NCBI RefSeq assembly: GCF_900497805.2
Contig: NW_020944355.1
Location: 3,600,285-3,664,284 of the forward strand
Origin: Vombatus ursinus
Taxonomy: Eukaryota > Chordata > Mammalia > Diprotodontia > Vombatidae
Direction: 5' to 3'
DNA length: 64,000 bases
The notes under the pieces were generated by a model. That model made no database searches, was not told the DNA's origin, and was given only the letters and a program-made list of their open reading frames with translations. A program made the translations under genes and the position numbers. Below are positions 23,442 through 33,037 of this stretch, in pieces (positions within the stretch are counted from its first letter, which is position 1; each line of letters starts with the position of its first letter).

Positions 23442-24924
23442 CTCAGCACAACTCTTACATCTTGTTCAAGGTCTTGACTGTGAATTTGAGCACCATAGTG
23501 TTATTTCCTTTAGCATTTTTCTGGGCCCTGACCTAATCTCGAATTAATTTTGAATCCCCCAATTCTTTGGCCTTTCCTTTCTGTGCCCTTATAATGTTCC
23601 TATATTTCTTAAAGCCCTCTGAATTTCTAGTTCAAAAACATCACAATAACACTCAAGCCAAGTAAAACCATCCAGCCCATAGACTGATCCATAATAGCAA
23701 AATTCTACCAATAACCAAAGAATGATTCACTACTTGACCAAACAATTCATCTAAAATACACTAGCACAAATTAGCAGCAATGTCAGGTGGTAGCCAACAG
23801 TTACCAGCAAGGCAAATGTAGGGGCAAAATGCTCTAATCAGAATGACATCCCACTCACATTTCAAACAGGCAATTGTTTAACAGTATGTATTTTGGCATC
23901 ATCAAATAATAAGCCATTAATATTTTAATGCACCAGAGTAATGGGGGTGGGGGTGGATCAGTGCAGTGGAAACTGATTCTTACATTTTTTAAAAAATTGA
24001 AAAATATAATTCCAGAAGATATAATTGACATTGAAAAAGAGACCCAGGGAAAAAAAAGCATACACACATAAAATAGCATTGAAAATAAAAGGAATGCCAA
24101 ATGATAACTTCAGTAAGAAAGAAAATAGATTGTAACAAGGAATATACAATCACGTGTCAAAATTGAGGGTAAACAAAAGGAAAAATCCAGCAAAATTCAA
24201 ATAAATAAAGAAATTCAATATCCATTAATTTCCTTAAAAGTAGCCAGTATTGGGGTAAAAGAAAAATGCAAAAGAAAATTTAATATAAAAATTAAAATTC
24301 ACAAATAAGATTCAAAAATAATGTTTAAATTATTATAATATGTATGTAGTAATATTGAGCAATAATACAGGCAGTTCCACTTAGGAGAAACAGAAGAGAA
24401 AAACTGGAACTGTATTTAAATTCTCAAAGCAGAGAAAAGGAAAAAAAAATCATCTGAATTGACACTGTGTTTGATGCCCAGTGCTGTGAAAGATAGTTTG
24501 GTTGCTGAGCACTTTGAACTCCTCTTGCTTTGGGGAAAATGCACAGAATTGATAAAATCTGTTTCCACTCTTTGGGCCCTGCTTAGGTCCCTAGGGCTCT
24601 TCTCTTGAGGTCCTTACTACCCATCCTCTCTCTTGTCTTGAGGGATAGAGAAAAAAAAAAATCCAAAAGCCCTGAATGCAAAGTGAGTGGTCTGCTTGGA
24701 GATAATGAGATTAGTTCTTGAGGATTTTAATCTAGAGCAAAGATCCTAGTTCCACATGGCTTAATTTGTCTGCAAAGCCAAAAAGCCTAAAAACACATGT
24801 TATAAATAAAAATTGTAAAAATGTTCTAAGACCTCCAGGCTAAGATTGTTAAGATAAGATGGTAGTTTCCTAGACAGTAGACTTCGGCATAATCAAATAT
24901 CCAGAACATTTTTCCTCTTCCCCT
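23442..24924. other. No recognisable feature
   Basis: 1.5 kb, A-rich over 24,000-24,450. I see no repeat family or gene. An old, unrecognised transposon would look like this too. Confidence 0.4.
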
Positions 24925-24941
24925 CCCAATAACAAATTCTT

Positions 24942-25737
24942 TTTTTTTAATTAATAAATGTTTATTTATTTTTAGTTTTCAATAATCACTTCCATAAGAT
25001 TTTGAATTCCAAATTTTCTCCTCATCTCTCCCCTTCACCCACCCCAAGACAGCATGTAAATTGATATAGGCTCAACATGTGCATTCGTATTAAACCTATT
25101 TTCACATTAGTCATGTTGTAAAGAAGAATTAGAACCAATAGGAGGAACTATGAGAAAGAAGAAACAAAAGAGAGAAAGCAAATAATATGATTCGATCTGC
25201 ATTCAGACTCCATAGTTGTTTTTCTGGATGTGGACGGCATTTTCCATCACGAGTCTTTTGGAGTTGTCTTAGATCCTTGCACTGCTAAGAAGAGATAAGT
25301 TTATCAAAGTTAGTCATCACACAATGTGGCTGTTACTGTGTACAATATCCTCCTGGTTCTGCTCACTTCACTCAGCATCAGTTTATATAAGTCTTTCCAG
25401 GTTTTTCTGAAGTCAGGCTGCTCATCATTTCTTCTTTGTTTTTATTTTTTGCTAGGCAATGGGGTTAAGTGACTTGCTCAGGGTCATACAGCTAGTGAGT
25501 GTTATGTGTCTGAGGCCAGATTTGAACTCAGGTCCTCCTGACTCCAGGGCCGGTACTCTATCCATTGTGCCACCTAGCTGCCCCTCATCATTTCTTATAG
25601 CACAATAGCATTCTGTTACATTCATATACCACAACTTGTTCAGCCATTCCCCAATTGATGGGCATCCCCTCAATTTCCAATTCTTTGCCACCACAAAAAG
25701 AGCTGCTATAAATATTTTTGTACATGTGGGTCCTTTT
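24942..25737 (-). mobile_element. L1 LINE 3' end, with TSD (holds a SINE)
   Basis: Antisense L1 3' UTR and ORF2 end: taattaataaatgtttattt after the poly(T), and to the right accacaacttgttcagccat. TSDs cccaataacaaattctt (24,925-24,941) and cccaatatcacattctt (25,738-25,754) match at 15 of 17 bases. Less than 1 kb of L1 is present. Confidence 0.9.
25434..25583 (-). mobile_element. Marsupial A-tailed SINE in L1, with 13-bp TSD
   Basis: Antisense SINE with ggcaatggggttaagtgact, ggccagatttgaactcaggt and ccacctagctgccc. A perfect TSD, ctcatcatttctt, is at 25,421-25,433 and 25,584-25,596. L1 sequence is uninterrupted once the SINE is skipped, so the SINE is younger. Confidence 0.93.
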
Positions 25738-25754
25738 CCCAATATCACATTCTT

Positions 25755-26089
25755 GATAACAAAAAAGGTTAAAAAATTACCCAAAAAACTCATGATGTAA
25801 TTACAATTATCTCATATTTATCTAATAAACCATTGTATAAAATGTGAATGACAAGGAAGCAAAATTTAAGATAGAAAAACTTGCCAAGCCCAAAAGGTTG
25901 ATTACTCTCTTCTATTGCTTTTGTTCCAAGTCAAATGCTGCTAAATGAAGCTAGAGAAAATAATGAAATCATGCTGACTAGGTCAACTACAAATTTTTGT
26001 CCAGTAATCTCAACTGGACCTTCCCTGCATCAAGGTGATACTTTTACATGTCTCTGATTGATTCACCATCACACTTACCACTGAGGCTA
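25755..26089. other. No recognisable feature
   Basis: Short AT-rich stretch with nothing recognised. Confidence 0.4.
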
Positions 26090-27110
26090 TTTCAAATTTT
26101 TGTATTCCTCATCAGACTTCCCATGGCACCCTCTGCTCCTACCTTCTCAGCTGCTAACCTGGCTTCATATTTCACTGAAAAAAATGGAGGCTATTTCTGA
26201 AGAGCTCTCTCATCTCCCCTCTTCATTTAACATCACTAAGATGCCATTACCCGCTATCTCCTCCTCCATCCCTGTCTCACTTGAGGAGGTAACCCCTTCC
26301 CTTGCTCTCCATGCACCTTTGATTCCATTCTGTCCCATCTTCTCTAGCAGAATGCCCCCTCTGTTGTTCCCATGCTCTCACCAATCTCCCTGTCTACTGG
26401 CTAATTCCCTGCTTCCTACAAGCATGTCCATATCTTTCTTATCCTTACCAGAAGCTACCTAGTTGTTCTCCCTGCCTCAAGTCTCTACCCATTTCAGTCC
26501 ATTCTCTACTCATCAGTTAAAGTGGTCTTCCTAAAGAGCAGATCTGACCATGTCACTCTTTCTCCCCAACCCCAGCTCAATAAACTCCAATGACTCTCTG
26601 TTACCTCCAAGATAAAATATTAAACCCTTTATTTGGCTTTTAAAGCCTTTCACAACCTCTCTCCTTTCTACCTTTCTAGTCTTCTTACAATTTACTTCCT
26701 TCCACATTCAGTTACGGTGACAATGGCCTCCTTGTTAGCTCTTTGCACGCATTACTCCATCTCTTGACTTTTCATTTTCAATAGCTATCCTCAATGCCTG
26801 GAATGTGTGCCCTCTATTCTTCAGCCTCCTAGATTTTCTAGCTTCCTTCAAGACTTAGCTCACATCCTACAAACTGAAAAAGGCCTTTCTGGGTCTCCCA
26901 ACTGCTAGTGCCTTCCTTCTCAGACTGCCTCCAATTTACTTTGTAGATATCTTGTATGTACATAATTGTTTGCATATTGTTTCCCTTGTTAGACTATAAG
27001 ATCCTTGAGGATAAGGACTGTTTTTGTCTTCTTTTGTATCTCCAATGTTTAGCATGGTGCCTACAGATTAGGCATTTAATAAATGCTTATTGACTAGTAA
27101 TGAATCAGAT
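26090..27110 (+). mobile_element. L2 LINE with an internal deletion
   Basis: Sense L2. The 5' part (26,100-26,460) has a 120-codon frame that resembles the L2 region upstream of the polymerase motifs (ISEELSHLPSSFNITK, SLEEVTPSLALHAPLIPF). Near 26,460 it jumps to the region after the polymerase motifs (ctgcctcaagtctctaccca) and runs to the 3' end (taagatccttgaggataagg, taataaatgcttattgacta). The catalytic part is missing. Confidence 0.75.
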
Positions 27111-27729
27111 GTTGCCTGTTGTGAGCTCTGGGAGAAAGAGAGTAGAATAGATTCAACACTGTTCCAGTGATTTCTCTGAGAAGCTATATTTTATTCACTT
27201 CGTACTGGGAGTCTTAATAAGCTGAAGTATGATCTAGGGTAAGGAAAGGGCTCCAACCATTACCAAGTTTACAACCAGTCTCCTTATAAGCATCTTTCGT
27301 ATACTGCTACTCTTAGTACCTCTTCTATTTCAGTTCTTTCTCTCTCCAACTTTTTTCTTTTGCTTCCTTTTCCAGAGAGATTTTTTAAATTGCCAATGTA
27401 GTAGAAACCTCTACTCTCCAGTTCTGATCCCATAAAATCTTTGTCTCTCTCTCTGAATCAAGAGGAAACATAGCTTCTATAGTCTTTAGCACCTTGAGGC
27501 CCCTCGCAAGGTGGCCAGTCCAAGCCTCGTCAGAAGGATTATTATATTCAATTAACTCAAATTTCAGAAATAATACCTAATAATGAAATAGATGGCAAAA
27601 ATAATGTTAATGTCTTGGTGGATTTTGAAAAGGAGATAGTCAGACTTAGATTGGAATTTTGAAAAGTCCTTTAAGATTTTGATAGCCCAGCACCCAACTG
27701 CTAGATCAACCATGCAAAAAAGAGTCATT
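27111..27729. other. No recognisable feature
   Basis: No family recognised. The right half might extend the R4-like element that follows, but I cannot show it. Confidence 0.35.
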
Positions 27730-28084
27730 TAAAAGAGTTGCTAGCTGCTCTAGTCATCATGAACAAGCACATTCTTCTACAATATTTGACAGTGAGAACA
27801 AAGGCATTTCAGGGCTTGCATACAATAATGTATGCTGTGGCTGTTGCCATGGTAAGGACCAAAGGAAGAATAGTGGATGAATCAAGAAAGACTCCTGAGG
27901 ATAAGCAACAAGAGCCGTGATAAAATAGTAAATTCGAGAAAACTGTTGAAGACCTATGGAAAGACACTGGAAAATCATATCGATATCTAGCCTTTACATA
28001 CAGTGGAACATTTGAACACAGTATCACTCAGTAAAGGCAATGAAAAAGAAACATGAATGGAATCTGGAAACAGAAGTATATTAG
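27730..28084 (+). mobile_element. Dong/R4-like LINE, upstream piece
   Basis: A 60-codon frame (27,738-27,920) includes HTIMYAVAVAMVRTKGRIV and SRKTPEDKQQEP. This resembles the region N-terminal to the RT in Dong/R4-clade polyproteins, where a YA(T/V)AV(T/A) motif is followed by a basic linker. It lies 5' of, and on the same strand as, the RT piece at 28,606, with an L2 between them. The match is from memory and short. Confidence 0.45.
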
Positions 28085-28605
28085 AAGTTCAATCAGTCAA
28101 TCAATTAACAGTTATTTATTAAATGCCTACTATGTGCTAGGCATTGTGCTAGTCCCTGAAATATAAAAAAGTCCCTGCCTTCAGGGAGCTTACATTTTAA
28201 TAGAGACATTATATAAGTATGTGTATATATATACATGCATACATATGTGTATGTGTGCTTAGAATATATAATGTATACAAAAGGAGTATAGGGTAGTTTT
28301 GGAACGAAGGCACTAGCAGCTGGAGAGCTCAAGAAAGGCTTCATGTAGAAGGTGATGCTTAAGCTGAGTCTTGAAGGAAAGCAAGGATTCCAAGAGGCAG
28401 AAGTAAGGAGGGAGTAAATTCCAGGCATGGAGCACCGGTGATACAAAGGCATGGAGAGAGGAGATAGAAAAATAGTAAGTACGCCAATATGGATCATAGA
28501 ATACATGGAGAATTATGTAGAGATGGAAGAAGACTGGGAAGGGGCCAGGTTGGGATAAGATTGAAATGTCAAACAGAGGAGTTTCTATTAGATCCTAGAG
28601 GTAAT
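28085..28605 (-). mobile_element. L2 LINE 3' part
   Basis: Antisense L2 from its 3' terminus: aaatgcctactatgtgctag, ctgccttcagggagcttaca, then gaaggtgatgcttaagctga, and a further coding segment up to about 28,605. A TA/TG-rich run at 28,216-28,280 lies inside. It separates two pieces of an R4-like element. Confidence 0.7.
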
Positions 28606-29440
28606 ACTCATGAGCCCTAGAAATATAGGCCAATTATGTATTTATGTGCTTTTATGCAAAGTACTAACAGCTGTAATGCTCAAAAAAATCTATAAATATT
28701 TATAAGAAAACAATATTTTGACTGAGAAGTAAAAAAGCCAGAAAGTTCCAAGGATGTACACAGCAACTCATTAACAATTTGATAATTATTTAACACTACT
28801 TTTATTGATTATCAAAAAGCCTTTGACTCCCTTCTGTACTCATGGCTTAGTTGCATACTGCAAATGTATTACACAACTACAAGCATAATGATAGCCCTAG
28901 AATAGTTTATGTCCATGTGAAAAACTGTTTCTATGTGAAAGATACCACCAACATAATAATATAAAGAACAACTGATACAAAATGTAGCGTCTTCTAGGGC
29001 AACAATTTAAGCCTGCTGTGGTTCTGCCTCACTGAAAATCCATTATCTTCATTCCTTAACAGAACTGAGTTTGGCTTTCAAGTCAAAGAGGAAGTGGTTC
29101 CTAAACAATTTATTAATCACTTGATGTTCACAGATGATGCCGAGTTATATGGCTCTACTGAAAAGAACATTAAACAGTTACTTCATCTCTTTGGAACTTT
29201 CTCCAATGATATCAAAAGGTAATTTGGAGTCTATAAATGTAACATTCTCAGTGTGTGCCAGGGAAGAATAGGAACTGAAAGCTTTAAACACATTTAGAGA
29301 AATTGATGTTTAGGACAGAGTAGTCTTAGTGTGTACTTTGTGGCATGGTAAAATAGATGACCTGTATATTAGTCCATTGAACATTAAATATAAAGGTGTT
29401 ATAGGAAGAGAGTGACTTGTCCTGATCAAATGAGGTAGCA
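28606..29440 (+). mobile_element. Dong/R4-like LINE, reverse transcriptase piece
   Basis: Frames contain, in the right order, RT blocks in the style of the R4/Dong clade: KVLTAVMLKKIYKYL then ENNILTEK (28,655-28,725), motif A as FIDYQKAFDSLLYSWL (28,799-28,847), FGFQVKEEVV (about 29,070-29,100), and motif C as INHLMFTDDAELYGSTEKN (29,115-29,172), followed by LSVCQGRIGTESFK. Stops separate the blocks, so it is dead. The FxDD core with ELYG and the spacing differ from those of the L1, L2, CR1 and RTE elements in this window. The 3' end is not defined. Confidence 0.6.
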
Positions 29441-29513
29441 CATAGACCCTCTAAAATTCCTACTCTATTGTAAACAAACCATTTTGTTCTTGATAACTTC
29501 ATTTCACATTTGT

Positions 29514-29763
29514 TGTTCAGTCATTTCAGTCATGTCTGACTCTTCATGACCTCATTTTGGGGTTTGCTTCCAGAGATACTGAAGTGGTTTGCCATTTTCT
29601 TCTCCAGCTCATTTTGCAGATGAGGAACTGAGGCAAACAGGGTGAAGGAACTTGCTCAGGGTCACACAGCGAGTAAGTGTCTGAGGCCAGATTTGAACTC
29701 GGGAAGATAAGTCTTCCTGATTCTAAGCCCAGTGCTCTGTGTGCTATGCCACCTAGCTGCCCG
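29514..29763 (-). mobile_element. Marsupial SINE with RTE-type tail
   Basis: Antisense copy of the type at 1,102-1,356: tail ttttggggtttgcttccaga and tggtttgccattttcttctc, CORE gaacttgctcagggtcacac, head atgccacctagctgcccg. Confidence 0.88.
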
Positions 29764-29784
29764 TTTTATATTACATATTCACAT

Positions 29785-29850
29785 ATTATATGTAATATGT
29801 GTGTGTATATATATATATATAATACGTGAATATAGAGACATATATATGTA
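29785..29850. repeat. (TG)n(TA)n microsatellite
   Basis: tgtgtgtgtatatatatata followed by a degenerate TA stretch. Confidence 0.85.
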
Positions 29851-29902
29851 TATAAACTTTCTTATTGTTGTATTCTTTCTAGAAGATACTGTGTCCATGG
29901 TT

Positions 29903-30016
29903 GCGTGTATGACTTGCCCAGAGTCACACAGCTAGTAAGTGTCTAAGGCCAGATTTGAACTCGAGTCTTCCTGACTCCAAGCCTGGCGCTCTATCCACTG
30001 CTCCACCTACCTGCTT
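29903..30016 (-). mobile_element. SINE fragment
   Basis: Antisense CORE and head (tgacttgcccagagtcacac, then gctctatccactgctccacc) without a tail. Confidence 0.75.
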
Positions 30017-30955
30017 CTTCTTTAATCTTCTATTCCTAAAAGGAAAAAGAAAACATCATCATTCACTTTGGATATAAATATGAAAATAAGATTGCCCCCT
30101 CCCCCCCCCACCCAGTACATACTGTGAACAATTAGGTAGGAAGACGGACTTTGAGACCGATCATTTTCTCTGGCAATCCATCAGTGGTCTCCCTTTAAAA
30201 AAAGACAAATAAACAGAATTCACCCACTTCAATAGAAGTATACATTCATTTCTTTATGGCCTTTTTTTTATCCACAGAATACTCTGCTGGAGAGAACTGG
30301 CACATTTTCAAGGATGGGTCAGAGTCATTTTCATGATAATGCTGAATAATGTAGATGTAAGACCAAAGACACTGATTAAGAACCTTAAAGATGCAATAAT
30401 GTCATCATTCTGGATTTTAAAAGTCATTTCCTAAAAAGTTATTGAAGCAATATAAAATTGCTATTTATGTTCATTCTGGCTTATTAGTTGAATGTGAATT
30501 AATAATGCATATTTATCTTATTCCCTGTAAAAGGTTTTAATATCAGTAATTATAATTGTCAAGATATTAAATTCAATTAAAGAGTCCAATGTGCTAATTT
30601 TTCCTTTAAGCATCGAAGTAATTTTGAAGTTTTGGGGGCATAAGGAGCCTTCCCAAGTGGGAAACAACTTTTTATATAAACAGAACAAGACTAACCTCAA
30701 AAGTGAGCCAAAAAATGTGTTTTGATTTGGAAAAATGCTAATGGAGACAACCTAATGCACGTATATTAATTTTATGGCAGACAAATTAATAGCATTACTG
30801 CATCTTCTGACCTCTCGACCATTCCTTTGCTTCCCTCTCCTCCTATTCAAGGGGCCCTACCATGTCTGTCCCACTTTGCCACATCATCCTTTGCCATCCT
30901 TGGCCTGGAGAAAGGGCTGAGTCTCAGCTCTAGCTTTTAACTATTGGGGTGAGCA
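30017..30955. other. No recognisable feature
   Basis: AT-rich sequence with a poly(C) run at about 30,100-30,110 and no recognised family. Confidence 0.4.
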
Positions 30956-31029
30956 TACAGAGGCAAATCACTTCACTTCTCTGTGCCTCAGTTTCCTCTT
31001 CTATAAAATGAATAGTTTTGAACTAAATC
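30956..31029 (+). mobile_element. MIR-family SINE, left part
   Basis: gcaaatcacttcacttctct and cctcagtttcctcttctata lead into gaactaaat. The SINE resumes at 31,692 with gactagatgatctctcagga, its standard tail, after a hAT element. Confidence 0.7.
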
Positions 31030-31183
31030 CAGGGTTCTTGATGTGGGGTCCACAAGGGGTCCATGGATAGATTTCAGGGGATCTTTGAACTTTCATGTGA
31101 AAAAAAATTATATCTTATTTCATTAACTTTGAGTTTCCTTCACAATTTGATGCATTTTATTTTATCCATTTAAAAACATGATT

Positions 31184-31354
31184 TTTAGAGGCAGCTAGGT
31201 GGCGCAGTGGATAGAGTGCCAGCCCTGAAGTCAGGAGGACCTGAGTTCAAATCCGGCCTCAGACTAAACAGTTGACACGTACTAGCTGTGTGACCCTGGG
31301 CAAGTCCCTTAACCCCAATTGCCTAAAAATAAAAAAATAAAAATAAAATAAAAT
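31184..31354 (+). mobile_element. Marsupial A-tailed SINE in hAT, with TSD
   Basis: Head ggcagctaggtggcgcagtg, CORE tgtgtgaccctgggcaagtc, 3' segment cttaaccccaattgcc and an A-rich (AAAAT)n tail. TSD aaaaacatgatt at 31,172-31,183 and 31,355-31,366. Confidence 0.9.
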
Positions 31355-31380
31355 AAAAACATGATTCTGAGCAGGATCCA

Positions 31381-31628
31381 TGCTGTTCAGTTGTTTTCAG
31401 TCACGTTCGACCCTTTGTGACCCCATGTGGGGTTTTGTTGGCAGAGACACTGGAGTAGTTTGCCATTTTCTTCTCCAGTTTACTTTACAGGTGAGGAAAC
31501 CGAGGCCACAGGGTTAGGTGACTTGCCCAGGGCCATATACCTAGGAAGGCCAGAGAAGAACTCAGGAAGAGAAGTCTTCCTGCCTCCAGGCCTGGCACTC
31601 TGTGCACTATGGCGCCACCTAGCTACCC
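31381..31628 (-). mobile_element. Marsupial SINE with RTE-type tail, in hAT
   Basis: Antisense: tttgtgaccccatgtggggt, gtttgccattttcttctcca, tgacttgcccagggccatat, gcgccacctagctaccc. It lies about 25 bases after the A-tailed SINE in the opposite orientation. Confidence 0.85.
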
Positions 31629-31691
31629 AAGGGGTCCATAGGTTTCACCAAACTGCCAAGGGTTACACGACACAAAAGAAAAGAACCCCTG

Positions 31692-31745
31692 GACTAGATG
31701 ATCTCTCAGGATCCCTTCTAGCTCAAAGTTTATGATCTCCTGGAT
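31692..31745 (+). mobile_element. MIR-family SINE, right part
   Basis: gactagatgatctctcagga and cccttctagctcaaagttta continue the MIR left at 31,029. Confidence 0.6.
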
Positions 31746-33027
31746 TTAAGACTATTAAAAGGATTTCTATTTGGGAAACACTGACGTGCCCTTTAAATAT
31801 TGAATCACAGATTCATAGAGCAGCATCATTTATTAAAACTCTGGTCTAGTCAAGTTTGTTTTCAGTAAGCCACTAACAGTGGCCCCATCTTTCCCCTTCC
31901 CACCCTCCCTGTACTGGGTTTTTTTTTTTCTGGTTTGTTCTCCAGCTAGTCTGGTATTATCAGGGGATTTCAGATGCAAATGGGGAAGAAGGGCAGACAG
32001 ATCCAGTAGACTCATTGTTAAGCAGAGAGCATTGTACTGTCATTGGGAAGGTATGTGGCATGGTAACCGATTGCAGTGGGAAAAGAAAGAACAGGAGAAA
32101 ATAAATGTAAATATTAGTGAACTCATTGCCCCTGTTGGTGTATTGATTCCATTCGTCTTCTGTGATAGATAGGATGAGTAAGCAAAAAAATTCAGCTTCA
32201 AAGGCATCAATTGAACGGGAGCAGGGGCGCAGTGCAGGAAGAGAAACATGATAAATATTGCTTCGTTAAAAGAAGAAAAAAACCCCACAATCCTTCTTCA
32301 TGAGGGATTCATCATTTGTCTTCTTGTTCTCCAGCCATCTTAATAAGCATTTGATAAATGTCCATTTAGTTGTAACAGAAAAATCATGTTTAAAATCTTG
32401 GTTCATGGGTCATCTTTCAAACGTTTCATCTTCACAGGAAAAAAAACTTCATCAGCTACCCTGTACAAGTGCTTAATGTCTTGGGTTTAACTTTCTAAAC
32501 AGTTGTGGAGCAGTGCTAGGAAATTTCATCGTGAGTAATAGCAAATTTATGGCAAAATAGCGCATAATATATATTTCCAGAGCAACATTGAAAACTGTTT
32601 ATAGGAAAATGCTGCTGCTGATATTGGTCTCAGTAGATAGCACATTATTGCAACCACATATATGCAGACTTAAGACGAAGCTATTCTCAGAGGGACTCCA
32701 TGATATTCAAATATGGGGGCTTGTAAAAGTTGTAAAAACTGTGGGAAGAAGGTTGAGAATACAAATATTTACAACTGTTAGTGCGGCTGCCAGCTGCCAT
32801 AGGGATGCATATGGAAGATGCTAGATGAATTGGAAGGGAGAAAAGTACAAATGCTGTTTCTCTCATTTTACATCTGAGGCGATTCATTCAATTACTTGCC
32901 ATCGAGTAGACTGTCTAAACCAGAGAGTTGTGCTAGAAGGTATTTGTCTAGTGAACATGTATTGGATTCAGAAGAAAAGAAGAAAAGAGAAGGAAAAAAG
33001 AAGAGAATCAATGGGGGCGAGGTTTGA
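31746..33027. other. No recognisable feature
   Basis: 1.3 kb of apparently single-copy sequence. Frames such as 31,879-32,172 (plus) have no known domain. Confidence 0.4.
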
Positions 33028-33037
33028 TGTGTGATTT

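Larger units (their letters stand above)
31030..31691. mobile_element. hAT-type DNA transposon (MITE), split by two SINEs
   Basis: Left terminus cagggttcttgatgtggggt (31,030-31,049); right terminus agaaaagaacccctg (31,677-31,691), whose reverse complement starts caggggttctt. Internal sequence (ggggtccatggatagatttc; ggggtccataggtttcacca) recalls a common mammalian non-autonomous hAT family. It lies in a MIR, with an approximate 8-bp duplication (actaaat on the left, actagat on the right). Without the SINEs it is about 240 bp. It has no coding capacity. Confidence 0.65.

Noticed and set aside
30096-30115. Poly(C) tract as an i-motif or regulatory element
   Set aside because: A single run only; low complexity is a sufficient explanation.
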